Source: Vibrio pomeroyi (GTDB lineage: Bacteria > Pseudomonadota > Gammaproteobacteria > Enterobacterales > Vibrionaceae). From it: a DNA stretch of 64,000 nt. Location of the stretch: the NCBI GenBank assembly GCA_041879425.1, contig CP090854.1, positions 992,001-1,056,000 of the forward strand. The letters are read 5' to 3'. The notes beneath the pieces were generated by a model. It had not been told where the DNA came from. It did no database searches and saw only the letters and a list, made by a program, of their open reading frames with translations. Made by a program: the position numbers and the translations under genes. Position 1 is the stretch's first letter. Each line of letters starts with the position of its first letter. This document shows positions 45,006 through 54,079 of this stretch, piece by piece.

Positions 45006-46726
45006 ATCACGACCAAGCCGTATTAAACAGAGTTTGGTGTAACACATTACTTGAAGAGCTTGCACGCAGCGGTGTTGAACATGTTTGTATCGCGCCGGGC
45101 TCTCGCTCAACACCATTAACACTCGAAGCTGAAGCCAACCCTAAGCTAACCTTACACACGCACTTTGATGAGCGTGGGCTCGGCTTTCTTGCTTTAGGTT
45201 TAGCCAAGGCGAGCAACAAACCCGTAGCGGTGATTGTGACTTCTGGGACTGCGGTGGCTAACCTTCTGCCAGCGACCGCTGAGTCTGGGTTAACACGAGA
45301 GAAGCTGATTTTATTGACCTCAGATCGACCTATCGATCTAGTCGACTGTGGTGCTAACCAAGCGATTCTGCAACAGGGTATCTTTTCGTCCCATGTTGAA
45401 AAGGCGCTAAACCTCCCAAGCCCAACCACACAAGTTTCTTTGAATTGGCTTCTGACTTCAGTTGATAACGCACTTGCGAAGCAACGCAGTGTTGGCGGAG
45501 TCATTCACATCAACTGTCCGTTTCCAGAGCCACTTTATTCAGCCAACAGCGCTGATATGTATGCGGACTACATCAAGAGTGTGGCAGGGTGGAGAGCCTC
45601 AACAAGCCTTTATTCCAATACATATCTAGCCAATCATTTGAATGTGCAGCCTGTTGCGCTGAGTGATTATGTTGCACAAAAAGGTGCGGTGGTTATTGGC
45701 TCTATCGATAACGAAGCCGCAACCAAAGCTAAGCAGCTTGCTTCAGCTCTGGGCTGGCCTATCTTCTGTGACCCTCAATCGGGTATCAGCAGTGATTGGC
45801 AACACTATGATTTATGGATGCAAAGTGATGCAGCCAAAGCGCAGCTTAGCCAGTGTGATTTTATTCTTCAGTTTGGCGAGCGTATCGTTTCTAAGCGCCT
45901 TAACCAATGGATAAAGGCGCAAGCCGCTCTGTTTAATTCATTGCAATACGTTGTGGTTTCACCGGATTCGCACCGTATTAATCAAGACCATCTGCCTCAA
46001 ACTCATATCGTCGCAAACATCGAACAATGGCTATCAGAGCAGCATTTGCCAAGCTTACTGGGTGAACATGCTGGATGGGCGATGCCTTTAGTCGAAGTGG
46101 CGAATACGGTTCAGCAGTTAGCGTTGGCGCAAATCTCTAATAACAACCAACTGACAGAGTTGAGCGTTGCCGTTGACTTGTCGTCTAGACTTAAGGGCAG
46201 AGAGCTGTTTGTGGGAAATAGCTTGATGGTAAGGCTGGTGGATATGTTGTCATCAATATCTGCGACTCAAGTGTACAGCAACCGTGGTGCGTCAGGCATT
46301 GATGGCTTGGTGGCGACGGCTGCGGGCGTGATAAAAGCCAACCAGAATCCTTTGATGATGTTGATTGGCGACACCTCTTTGTTGTATGACCTAAATTCGC
46401 TGGCGCTACTCACTCATAACACAACGCCAATGGTTATTGTGGTCACCAATAACGATGGCGGGGCAATCTTTGATTTGTTGCCGGTTCCTGAGCAACAAAA
46501 ACAATCTCTATATCAGATGCCTCATGGTTTCAGTTTTGAACATGCTGCTGCGCAATTCCAGCTTGGTTATGCGGCGCCAGAAACCTTGAATTGCTATCAA
46601 ACGCTCATCGAACAACATTTCGAACAAGGTCAGGGTACCTTGCTCGTAGAAGTTAAGACGCCTCCCGAACAAGCGTCTACTTTGCTGAAGCAATTCAGCT
46701 CAATGCTCACCGAGGCATTAGCCTAA
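45002..46726 (+). CDS. menD: SEPHCHC synthase MenD
   Basis: MenD (574 aa) is the thiamine-diphosphate enzyme that adds succinic semialdehyde, from 2-oxoglutarate, to isochorismate. The N-terminal half has CIAPGSRSTPLTLEAE, HFDERGLGFLALG (activating Glu) and VTSGTAVANLLPA. The C-terminal ThDP-binding motif is GDTSLLYDLNSLALL with NNDGGAIFDLLP. ATG 45002 overlaps the menF stop (ATGA), giving MNHDQAVLNRVW; the frame remains open upstream inside menF but that is not used. It is coupled to menF and 9 bp from menH. Confidence 0.96.
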   Translation: MNHDQAVLNRVWCNTLLEELARSGVEHVCIAPGSRSTPLTLEAEANPKLTLHTHFDERGLGFLALGLAKASNKPVAVIVTSGTAVANLLPATAESGLTREKLILLTSDRPIDLVDCGANQAILQQGIFSSHVEKALNLPSPTTQVSLNWLLTSVDNALAKQRSVGGVIHINCPFPEPLYSANSADMYADYIKSVAGWRASTSLYSNTYLANHLNVQPVALSDYVAQKGAVVIGSIDNEAATKAKQLASALGWPIFCDPQSGISSDWQHYDLWMQSDAAKAQLSQCDFILQFGERIVSKRLNQWIKAQAALFNSLQYVVVSPDSHRINQDHLPQTHIVANIEQWLSEQHLPSLLGEHAGWAMPLVEVANTVQQLALAQISNNNQLTELSVAVDLSSRLKGRELFVGNSLMVRLVDMLSSISATQVYSNRGASGIDGLVATAAGVIKANQNPLMMLIGDTSLLYDLNSLALLTHNTTPMVIVVTNNDGGAIFDLLPVPEQQKQSLYQMPHGFSFEHAAAQFQLGYAAPETLNCYQTLIEQHFEQGQGTLLVEVKTPPEQASTLLKQFSSMLTEALA

Positions 46727-46735
46727 GGACTTTAC

Positions 46736-47536
46736 ATGCTTTACTCCAATTATTACCCAGCAGTACAAGAATCTTCTGAAAAACCTTTGCTTGTTTTTTT
46801 ACATGGTTTACTCGGAAGCGGGGATGATTGGAGTGCATGTCACCCCTTCCTCGAGGATTTTCCTCGTCTTTGCATAGATTTGCCCGGACACGGACAAAGT
46901 CGCTTTATCGACCCTGTAGGCTTTGATCATTGCTGTACCAAGATAGTTCAGTGCACCACTTATCAATTGGCAGCGAATGATCTTCCTGCCGATTATCCTA
47001 TCGTGTTGATTGGGTATTCAATGGGTGGAAGGCTTGCCATGTATGGGGTAACAAGCCCTTGCTTCGAAACTCTTAACCTAGAGAAAGTCATCATCGAAGG
47101 TGGCAACTTTGGCTTGGAGTGTGATGAAGAAAGAGCACAAAGGTTAGTACATGATACGCAATGGGCCGTCCGCTTCGCGCAGCAGTCGATTGAAGATGTT
47201 TTAGACGATTGGTATCAACAAAGCGTCTTTTCTTCACTAAATCATGAGCAAAGACAAACTTTGGTCATAAAGCGTAGTGGTAACCTTGGAGTATCCGTAG
47301 CAAATATGTTGTTATCTACTTCGTTAGCTAAGCAACCGGATTTACGTGCCACATTGAAATCTCATGAGCATCAATTGCATTATGTGTGTGGTGAAAAAGA
47401 TCGTAAATTCATGGAGCTAGCTGAGAATAGTGGCTTTGAATATAGTCAGGTTGATTACGCTGGTCATAATGTTCATTTCGAGCAACCAGAGTTGTTTTCA
47501 AATCTGATTATCCAATGTATCGCCAGTCGTCGCTAA
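46736..47536 (+). CDS. menH: SHCHC synthase MenH (alpha/beta hydrolase)
   Basis: MenH (266 aa) removes pyruvate from SEPHCHC to give SHCHC. It has the alpha/beta-hydrolase fold with the oxyanion-hole motif FLHGLLGSGDDW (~21-32), the nucleophile elbow GYSMGGR (Ser95) and the late catalytic His in AGHNVHFEQP (~245). Position between menD and menB is the conserved order. The gene is 9 bp after menD. Sequence is less conserved than its neighbours, as usual for MenH. Confidence 0.93.
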   Translation: MLYSNYYPAVQESSEKPLLVFLHGLLGSGDDWSACHPFLEDFPRLCIDLPGHGQSRFIDPVGFDHCCTKIVQCTTYQLAANDLPADYPIVLIGYSMGGRLAMYGVTSPCFETLNLEKVIIEGGNFGLECDEERAQRLVHDTQWAVRFAQQSIEDVLDDWYQQSVFSSLNHEQRQTLVIKRSGNLGVSVANMLLSTSLAKQPDLRATLKSHEHQLHYVCGEKDRKFMELAENSGFEYSQVDYAGHNVHFEQPELFSNLIIQCIASRR

Positions 47537-47638
47537 ACTGACTGAGCGATTCTCTCATATCAAGCACTATCAAAAGCAGAGCAACACCGTCACGACTATT
47601 CGTTAGTCGTGGTCTCTAATAGAACAATGGGAATCACC

Positions 47639-48505
47639 ATGGCTAAAACAGTAGGCATCACAGAAGAAGAACTTTACGCAGCCGTTAACTGGCGCGATGA
47701 AAGCAGTCAATTTGAAGATATTCAGTACCACAAGTCTGACGACGGTATTGCGAAAATCACGATTGCTCGTCCTCAAGTACACAATGCGTTCCGTCCACAA
47801 ACCGTAAAAGAGATGATCAATGCATTGGCTGATGCTCGTTATGACGAGAAAGTTGGCGTAATCATTTTGACGGGCCTTGGTGAGAAGGCGTTCTGTTCTG
47901 GTGGTGACCAAAGTATCCGTGGTGATTACGGCGGCTACCAAGATGATTCAGGTACACACCACTTGAACGTGCTTGATTTCCAACGTCAAATTCGTACTTG
48001 TCCAAAACCAGTTATCGCAGCGGTATCTGGCTGGGCTGTAGGTGGCGGTCATGTTCTTCATATGATGGCGGACCTTACTATTGCTGCTGAAAACGCACAA
48101 TTTGGTCAGACTGGCCCTAAAGTGGGTTCATTCGATGGCGGCTGGGGTGCTTCTTACATGGCTCGTATCGTTGGTCAGAAGAAAGCGCGTGAAATCTGGT
48201 TCCTATGTCGTTTCTACGATGCTCAAGAAGCATTGGATATGGGTTTGGTGAACACGGTTGTTCCTGTTGCTGACCTAGAGAAAGAAACCGTTCGTTGGTG
48301 TCGTGAAGTGCTGCAGCACAGCCCAATGGCTCTACGTTGCTTGAAAGCCGCTCTTAATGCTGACTGTGATGGTCAAGCGGGTCTGCAAGAGCTAGCAGGT
48401 AACGCAACTATGATGTTCTACATGACAGAGGAAGGCCAAGAAGGCCGCAATGCGTTTAACGAGAAACGTCGACCTGATTTCGACAAATTCCCGCGTAACC
48501 CATAG
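47639..48505 (+). CDS. menB: 1,4-dihydroxy-2-naphthoyl-CoA synthase MenB
   Basis: MenB (288 aa) is a crotonase-fold enzyme that closes the second ring of the naphthoquinone from o-succinylbenzoyl-CoA. Typical stretches are [49 protein letters not shown] (oxyanion hole) and [21 protein letters not shown] 47639 has GGGA six bases upstream and gives the canonical length; GTG 47609 and ATG 47627 are in frame but lack ribosome sites. Codon bias is stronger than in menF-D-H. The 102-bp gap before it could hold an internal promoter. Confidence 0.95.
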   Translation: MAKTVGITEEELYAAVNWRDESSQFEDIQYHKSDDGIAKITIARPQVHNAFRPQTVKEMINALADARYDEKVGVIILTGLGEKAFCSGGDQSIRGDYGGYQDDSGTHHLNVLDFQRQIRTCPKPVIAAVSGWAVGGGHVLHMMADLTIAAENAQFGQTGPKVGSFDGGWGASYMARIVGQKKAREIWFLCRFYDAQEALDMGLVNTVVPVADLEKETVRWCREVLQHSPMALRCLKAALNADCDGQAGLQELAGNATMMFYMTEEGQEGRNAFNEKRRPDFDKFPRNP

Positions 48506-48522
48506 CATTATCCTCTTAAAAA

Positions 48523-48553
48523 TGAGTCGCTAAATAGCGGCTCGTTTTGTTTT
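48523..48553 (+). terminator. Possible intra-operon terminator after menB
   Basis: GAGTCGCT pairs with AGCGGCTC (one G-U), followed by GTTTTGTTTTG. It lies between menB and menC and would lower expression of menC and menE relative to menB if active. Confidence 0.55.
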
Positions 48554-48579
48554 GATGTTCCCGTTTTTTAGGAAATCTT

Positions 48580-49587
48580 ATGAATTCAATGAATTCCCAG
48601 CGTCACGCTAAACTCTACCGTTATCAATTACCTATGGATAGCGGTGTAGTGCTGCGTGACAATAAGCTGAACGAGCGCGTTGGTTATATCATCCACCTTG
48701 AGTGTGATGGTAAGAATGGTTTTGGTGAAGTTGCGCCTTTGCCAGGCTTTAGCCAAGAAGATGCTGAGCAAGCCGGCATTCAGTTGCAAAACGAGCTAGA
48801 GCTTTGGAGCCACAACAAACCTCACACCTCATTCGATGAGCTATATCCGTCAGTGGCGTTTGGCTTTTCAATGGCATTGATGGAGCTGCGAGGTGAACTT
48901 AACGCGGAAGGTAACTACCGAGCTGCACCTTTATGTACCGGTGACCCTGATGAACTTATTCCTGTGCTTAATGAGATGGAAGGTGAGAAGGTCGCTAAAG
49001 TAAAAGTTGGTCTTTATGAAGCGATCCGTGATGGCATGCTGGTGAGCTTATTCCTTGAATCGATTCCTGATTTAACCCTAAGACTTGATGCTAACCGCGC
49101 GTGGAAGCCTGAAAAAGCGAAGCAGTTCATCAAGTACATCTCGCCGTCACTGCGTCAGCGTATTAGCTTCATTGAAGAGCCTTGCCAAAAGCCAGAAGAC
49201 AGCTTGGCATTTGCCATCGACCACGGCGTTGCGATTGCGTGGGATGAAACCCTGCAAGAAGCGGTAAGAAGCCCTGAGTTTGATCTCAGCGATCTGACTG
49301 GTGTTAAAGCGGTTGTGATTAAACCAACCTTGATTGGCTCGGTAGAGCGCTGTGTGGCAATCATTGAACGCGCACAGCAACTTGGTATTAAGCCAGTATT
49401 AAGCTCAAGCATCGAGTCGAGCCTTGGCTTAACTCAGATTGCGCGATTGGCACAGCAATACTTACCTAATGAAGTTCCGGGATTGGATACGATTGGCTTG
49501 TATCAACAACAGCTAGAAGTACCATGGCCGGGTTGCCAACTTCCCGTTGCTACTCTTGAACAGCAGCAACTGATTTGGTCTTCTTAG
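48580..49587 (+). CDS. menC: o-Succinylbenzoate synthase MenC
   Basis: MenC (335 aa) is an enolase-superfamily enzyme that dehydrates SHCHC to o-succinylbenzoate. Active-site elements are visible: Lys pair in KVAKVKVGLYE (~140), metal ligands Asp in LRLDANRAW (~168), Glu in FIEEPCQ (~197) and Asp in WDETLQ (~222), and the catalytic Lys in VVIKPTLIGS (~245). AGGA precedes the ATG. The order menB-menC-menE is conserved. Length fits the gammaproteobacterial family (about 320). Confidence 0.95.
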   Translation: MNSMNSQRHAKLYRYQLPMDSGVVLRDNKLNERVGYIIHLECDGKNGFGEVAPLPGFSQEDAEQAGIQLQNELELWSHNKPHTSFDELYPSVAFGFSMALMELRGELNAEGNYRAAPLCTGDPDELIPVLNEMEGEKVAKVKVGLYEAIRDGMLVSLFLESIPDLTLRLDANRAWKPEKAKQFIKYISPSLRQRISFIEEPCQKPEDSLAFAIDHGVAIAWDETLQEAVRSPEFDLSDLTGVKAVVIKPTLIGSVERCVAIIERAQQLGIKPVLSSSIESSLGLTQIARLAQQYLPNEVPGLDTIGLYQQQLEVPWPGCQLPVATLEQQQLIWSS

Positions 49588-49639
49588 GCTGACTGTTCGG
49601 TTGGCTTAGTCAGTTTTCGATCTCTAACTTGGTTATCTT

Positions 49640-51070
49640 ATGATGCGCCCACAATCTAATCATCACCCGCTCTGGGTACAGTGGGCGCAGCAAAACCCAC
49701 ATCAAACTGCGTTAGTCACTCCTAATCGTGCTTACACTTGGCTGCAAGTTTCAGCGTTAGTGAGTGATTACCAACAACGGCTATCTGCTCAGGGCCTCTC
49801 TGAAGGGGATGTGCTGACCATTGTTGGTAAAAACCAAGCTGAAGTGATCCCCGTTTATCTTGCGGCACTTAATCTAGGTGTGGTTTGTGCGTTTACTATG
49901 CCTCAGCCTACTGCTCGATTAATGCAAAAGCTTGAATCGCTGTATAGTCCATCGGATAGACGTTATCTATGGTTGTTAGAAAATGGCGGCTTAGACCTGT
50001 CTGATGTTGCAGACCTCAATACCCAGTTGCTTACCTTACCTTGTTTGAATGATCTAGATGGTAATGACAAGCTAATAGCAACGTCAGAACCTTCTAGTTT
50101 TAATCCTCAAAACCTTGCAAGCATCGTATTTACTTCCGGCTCTACAGGAAACCCGAAAGCGGTGGCTCATACACTTGATCAACACCTATGTTCTGCCGTT
50201 GGATTGTTGGATGAATTTCAATTTAAAGCTACGAATACTTGGCTGCTTAGTTTGCCAATGTACCATGTGTCAGGGTTGGCAATTGTTCATCGTTGGCTAG
50301 CTGCTGGTGGCTCTATCAAAATAGGCTCTGGTAAGCTTGAATCAGACATCGAAGGTTGCAGCCATGCTTCTTTGGTCGCCACTCAGCTGCATAGGTTATT
50401 AAAGGGTAAGCAAGTACTTACTTTGACCCATGTGTTGTTGGGTGGGAGCCATATTCCAGAAGCGCTAGGGCTTAAAGCTCAGCAAATGGGGATTGAGACT
50501 TGGCTTGGTTATGGCATGACGGAAGCTGCCTCAACGGTGACAGCAAAGCCTGTTGATGCGAGCAGCACTGCCGGTTTTGTGCTGAATCATCGCCAATTGA
50601 AAATAGAAAACCAACGTATCTATATTGGAGGCAATACCCTCGCTTCTGGCTACTACTATCAGGGCGCTTTAACCCCATTAGTGGATGAGAATGGCTGGTT
50701 TGATAGTAAAGATCTTGGTCAATGGAATGGCGAGCAAGTGTCGATTATTGGCAGAGCCGACAACCAGTTTATTTCTGGCGGTGAGAATATTCATTGTGAA
50801 GAAATTGAGCGTGCACTCAATCAGCTGCCGGAAGTTAAGCAAGCTTTTATCGTACCCGTTGAAGACAGCGAATTTGGTTTTAGGCCAGTTGCTATTGTGG
50901 ACTGTGATCAAGTGTCAACCAAAGAGTGGTTTGCAGAGCAGCTACAAGGAAGCCTAGAGCGATTTAAGTTTCCTATTGAGTACTACCGCATGCCAGAACA
51001 AGACCAACAGGGTATTAAGGTATCTAGAGCGGGATTAGCACAGTGGTTACAAGAGGTTCGTTCTAAATAA
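49640..51070 (+). CDS. menE: o-Succinylbenzoate-CoA ligase MenE
   Basis: MenE (476 aa) is an acyl-adenylate-forming ligase that activates o-succinylbenzoate with ATP and CoA. The P-loop is FTSGSTGNPKAVAHT (~167), with later GYGMTEAAST (~294), the DSKDLG/IIGRADNQFISGG hinge (~365-375) and the C-terminal lysine region QGIKVSRAGL. It is the last gene of menFDHBCE. Paired hairpins follow the stop codon. Confidence 0.94.
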   Translation: MMRPQSNHHPLWVQWAQQNPHQTALVTPNRAYTWLQVSALVSDYQQRLSAQGLSEGDVLTIVGKNQAEVIPVYLAALNLGVVCAFTMPQPTARLMQKLESLYSPSDRRYLWLLENGGLDLSDVADLNTQLLTLPCLNDLDGNDKLIATSEPSSFNPQNLASIVFTSGSTGNPKAVAHTLDQHLCSAVGLLDEFQFKATNTWLLSLPMYHVSGLAIVHRWLAAGGSIKIGSGKLESDIEGCSHASLVATQLHRLLKGKQVLTLTHVLLGGSHIPEALGLKAQQMGIETWLGYGMTEAASTVTAKPVDASSTAGFVLNHRQLKIENQRIYIGGNTLASGYYYQGALTPLVDENGWFDSKDLGQWNGEQVSIIGRADNQFISGGENIHCEEIERALNQLPEVKQAFIVPVEDSEFGFRPVAIVDCDQVSTKEWFAEQLQGSLERFKFPIEYYRMPEQDQQGIKVSRAGLAQWLQEVRSK

Positions 51071-51073
51071 AAC

Positions 51074-51143
51074 GAAGCGCAATACACGGTGACTAGTCGT
51101 AATTGCGCTTCAGGGGGTTGTGATGGTGGTGAAGCCATCACAA
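51074..51143. other. Two consecutive perfect hairpins between menE and the PTS gene
   Basis: GAAGCGCAAT/ATTGCGCTTC (10-bp stem, 51074-51111) is followed by TTGTGATGG/CCATCACAA (9-bp stem, 51118-51143). They fill the space between two convergent genes. Neither has a T-run, so they may act as RNA 3'-end protectors or Rho-associated ends rather than intrinsic terminators. Confidence 0.6.
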
Positions 51144-51180
51144 ATTCTTAGTACTTTATCTTGTCATTAAAGGTGCCGTG

Positions 51181-52644
51181 TTAAGCGAGTGCCTTCTTCA
51201 TTTGATCTGCGACCTTATCCACTTTCCCTAAGCCAATGATAACTTGCAGTCCACCTTTGCCTACAGGAACCACACCTGCAGCACCTAGCTTTTTCAGTTT
51301 GTCACTGTCAGCGATAGATGAGTCTTTTACCGTTAGACGCAGGCGAGTAATGCAGTTATCAACTTCAAGGATATTGTCCGCACCGCCAATCGCTTCGATG
51401 TAGTTGTTAGTTAGGTTAACTAACCCTTCAGGAGATGCAGTCTCGCTTTCTGTTTCCATCTCTTCACCACGACCTGGAGTACGTAGGTTGAACTTGATGA
51501 TAGCGAAGCGAAAGATGCCGTAGTAAAGCGCGAAGAACACAACACCTTGAACTAATAGCATGTACCAGTTCACCGCGAGAGGGTTTTGGCTAGACAATAC
51601 TAGGTCAACAAAACCTGCTGAGAATCCGAAGCCTGCCATCCACTCCATGCTTGCCGCAATGTAAAGTGATAGACCCGTTAACACAGCGTGCAGTAGGAAC
51701 AGTACCGGAGCAAGGAACATGAAGCTGAACTCTAGCGGCTCTGTGATACCAGTGAAGAACGAAGCCATTGCCGCTGCAAGCATGATTGCGAATACTTGGT
51801 TTTTGTTTTTCGCATCAGAGCAGTGGTACATCGCCAGTGCTGCCGCTGGTAAGCCAAACATCATGATTGGGAAGAAACCCGCTTGGTACATACCTGTTTT
51901 ACCAGGAATACCAGTACCGTTAGCAATAGATTGAGCGCCACCTAGGAAGTTTGGAATGTCGTTTATACCTACAACATCGAACCAGAACACAGGGTAAAGA
52001 GCGTGGTGCATACCTACAGATAGGAACAAGCGGTTGAAGAAACCAAACAGACCGGCACCCAATGCGCCCATGCTCTCTAGTTTAATACCCAGAACGATCA
52101 GAGCGTCGTAAACAGCTGGCCAGATGTAAAGTAGAGCAAAAGAGAGAGCCATACCTGCGATTGAGGTCAGGATTGGAACCAAACGCTTACCGCTGAAGAA
52201 CGCTAAAGCTTGAGGAAGTTCAACGGTTGAGTAGCGATTGTAGATTTCAGCTGAGATGATACCAACGATGATGCCCACAAACTGGTTACTGATTTTGTCA
52301 AAAGCGGCGGGTACTTCATTTAACTCGACATCCATTAGCTGAGCCACAGAGCCCGGTGCAAGTAGCGTGGTAACGACAAGAAACATCACAAAGCCAGATA
52401 GCGCAGCAGAGCCGTTTTTGTCTCGGCTCAAGCCAAATGCGACACCTACTGCGAATAGAACCGCCATGTTGTCGATGATCGCACCGCCGGATTTGATCAA
52501 GAATGCGGCTAGAACATTTTCTGAACCCCACCCAACAGGATCCAACCAGTAGCCTATCCCCATAAGGATTGCTGCAGCTGGCAGTGTGGCGACTGGAACC
52601 ATCAATGCCTTGCCTACTTTTTGCATATACCCGAGTATATTCAT
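51181..52644 (-). CDS. nagE: PTS N-acetylglucosamine/glucose-type permease, EIICB (NagE-like)
   Basis: This 487-aa phosphotransferase permease imports and phosphorylates an amino sugar or glucose. The membrane EIIC domain (~1-390) starts MNILGYMQKVGKALMVPVA and holds GVAFGLSRDKNGSAALSGF and FFTGITEPLEFSFMF. After a charged linker comes the EIIB domain with the phosphocysteine motif DNCITRLRLTVKD (Cys ~430). No EIIA domain is present, so a separate EIIA such as Crr would donate phosphate. NagE is the best guess from the overall sequence; a glucose PtsG-type paralogue is the alternative. It is divergent from a LysR regulator. Confidence 0.85.
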   Translation of the reverse strand: MNILGYMQKVGKALMVPVATLPAAAILMGIGYWLDPVGWGSENVLAAFLIKSGGAIIDNMAVLFAVGVAFGLSRDKNGSAALSGFVMFLVVTTLLAPGSVAQLMDVELNEVPAAFDKISNQFVGIIVGIISAEIYNRYSTVELPQALAFFSGKRLVPILTSIAGMALSFALLYIWPAVYDALIVLGIKLESMGALGAGLFGFFNRLFLSVGMHHALYPVFWFDVVGINDIPNFLGGAQSIANGTGIPGKTGMYQAGFFPIMMFGLPAAALAMYHCSDAKNKNQVFAIMLAAAMASFFTGITEPLEFSFMFLAPVLFLLHAVLTGLSLYIAASMEWMAGFGFSAGFVDLVLSSQNPLAVNWYMLLVQGVVFFALYYGIFRFAIIKFNLRTPGRGEEMETESETASPEGLVNLTNNYIEAIGGADNILEVDNCITRLRLTVKDSSIADSDKLKKLGAAGVVPVGKGGLQVIIGLGKVDKVADQMKKALA

Positions 52645-52663
52645 ACGTGCCCCTAAATTTTGA

Positions 52664-52680
52664 AATTAATTTTTTTAATG
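52664..52680. promoter_or_regulatory. 17-bp repeated element upstream of the PTS gene (copy 1)
   Basis: AATTAATTTTTTTAATG lies 20 bp before the nagE-like start and matches the copy at 52793-52809 at 15 of 17 positions. It is near-palindromic. It is a candidate operator for the divergent regulator or for a sugar repressor. Confidence 0.4.
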
Positions 52681-52792
52681 TTCCCGCATGTCAAGACTTG
52701 GAACCAAATATTGATCAATGCAGTATTTTAAGTAACTGCGGCTATTAGAAACTTATTTCTTAATGCAAACAAACGAAACGGGTAGTACTATG

Positions 52793-52809
52793 AATTAAAA
52801 TTTTTAATG
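52793..52809. promoter_or_regulatory. 17-bp repeated element upstream of the LysR gene (copy 2)
   Basis: AATTAAAATTTTTAATG lies 11 bp before the LysR ATG, in the same orientation as the copy at 52664-52680. Its position over the ribosome-site region would suit autorepression. Confidence 0.4.
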
Positions 52810-52820
52810 CATGAGTGCTT

Positions 52821-53702
52821 ATGGCCAACCATCAGTCTTTACTTAGAAATCTTCATACCTTTAATGTCGCCGCTGAGAAAATGAGCTTCACGCTGGCTGC
52901 GAAAAAACTGCATTTGACACAAGGCGCGGTGAGTCATCGAATCAAGGTGTTAGAGGGTGAACTTGGTTTCAGCTTGTTTGTTCGAGGCACTCGTAAACTG
53001 GAGTTAACGGAAGAAGGTCAGCGTTTCCAACGAACCTTGTCCAAGTCGTTGAGCTCGATTTTTGGTGAGATTGAAGACATTACCAATACCGATCTCTATG
53101 GGCAGATCAATATCGGCACCAGCCCAGCGTTTGCTAATAGTTGGTTACTGCCAAGGTTGGCTGATTTTAAGCAGAGGTATCCGAAGTTCAATATCAATTT
53201 GTTTGCTCATGAGGAGCAGCAGGATTTCCACATTAATGATATTGAAGTTGCTATCTACTTCGACTCAGAGCATCACACAAATGTGTATCGAAAGCGGTTG
53301 TTTGGCGAGAAATATATCCCGATATGTTCACCTAAATACGCGAAGCAACATAATATTTATGAGGATGGGTTAGAGTCTCTAAAGCGTATCAACTTCATTC
53401 ATGCTTTGGGATCAGATGCTTGGCAACGTTGGGTCAATTATATGGATCTGGACGTTGATATTTTCAAACAATTTTACTGTGTGAGTCACCGAGAAATGGG
53501 TTTCTTAGGAGCAACTCATGACCTAGGCGTCGCGATGGGGCGCTATCATTTTGTTAAGCAGTACATAGAGACAGGCGAGCTGATTACGCCTTATCCGAGC
53601 ATGGAGACAGACAAAGGGTATGACCTTATTTGTCCATTAGGCACTGAAAAGCGACCTAAAGTCAGAACCTTTATTAAGTGGTTAGAAGGGCAGTTGAACT
53701 AG
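52821..53702 (+). CDS. LysR-family transcriptional regulator (DsdC/GcvA-like)
   Basis: This 293-aa regulator has an N-terminal winged helix-turn-helix (~5-65; FTLAAKKLHLTQGAVSHRIK and the wing LFVRGTRKLELTEEG) and a periplasmic-binding-fold effector domain. The C-terminal part (NSWLLPRLADF, HDLGVAMGRYHFV) resembles D-serine regulator DsdC more than most LysR proteins, but no dsdA or dsdX is present. The ATG at 52821 is chosen; GTG 52815 is in frame. It is divergent from the nagE-like gene with a 176-bp gap, the usual layout of a LysR regulator and its target, so control of that permease is inferred. Confidence 0.88.
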   Translation: MANHQSLLRNLHTFNVAAEKMSFTLAAKKLHLTQGAVSHRIKVLEGELGFSLFVRGTRKLELTEEGQRFQRTLSKSLSSIFGEIEDITNTDLYGQINIGTSPAFANSWLLPRLADFKQRYPKFNINLFAHEEQQDFHINDIEVAIYFDSEHHTNVYRKRLFGEKYIPICSPKYAKQHNIYEDGLESLKRINFIHALGSDAWQRWVNYMDLDVDIFKQFYCVSHREMGFLGATHDLGVAMGRYHFVKQYIETGELITPYPSMETDKGYDLICPLGTEKRPKVRTFIKWLEGQLN

Positions 53703-53808
53703 GTTAGTTAATTTAGCAATTAGATAGTTCAAAACAGAATTTATTATCTTTATAACCATCCATCATAATAAGCCATATAAATAACGGATTATAGAATAAG
53801 GTCTTATT

Positions 53809-53973
53809 ATGAAAATTGCGCTCATCATTGCGGTATTACTGCAGATAGGCCAAGCGATAACATCGTCAGGGCTGACACGCTCGTTAGCTGAGCTCACCGC
53901 GTTCGTGTTAGTTGTGGTATTGGTTTTGATGAAAAGAGAGAGCAAGAAGAGTGATAAGCCCCTGTTTGAATAG
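53809..53973 (+). CDS. Small two-helix membrane protein (54 aa), unknown function
   Basis: A 54-aa ORF starts at ATG 53809, with AAGG about eight bases upstream, and ends at TAG 53971. Residues ~2-18 (IALIIAVLL) and ~27-41 (ELTAFVLVVVLVL) are hydrophobic, with a polar turn between and a basic tail KRESKKSDK. I do not recognise it. A good bidirectional terminator lies 30 bp after it. Its translation and termination signals suggest a real small inner-membrane protein. Confidence 0.6.
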   Translation: MKIALIIAVLLQIGQAITSSGLTRSLAELTAFVLVVVLVLMKRESKKSDKPLFE

Positions 53974-54002
53974 TATTTTGGTCAATATAGATGACAAACG
54001 AT

Positions 54003-54036
54003 AAAGGCAAAGCCCATACGAGCTTTGCCTTTTTGT
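54003..54036. terminator. Bidirectional terminator
   Basis: AAAGGCAAAGC and GCTTTGCCTTT form a perfect 11-bp stem, followed by a T-run on the plus strand. It serves the 54-aa gene and probably the convergent yeiH-like gene. Confidence 0.85.
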
Positions 54037-54079
54037 TTTGTTGTTCGCCATTTTTACGAGCGGCTAAGTTTTAGGTAGA

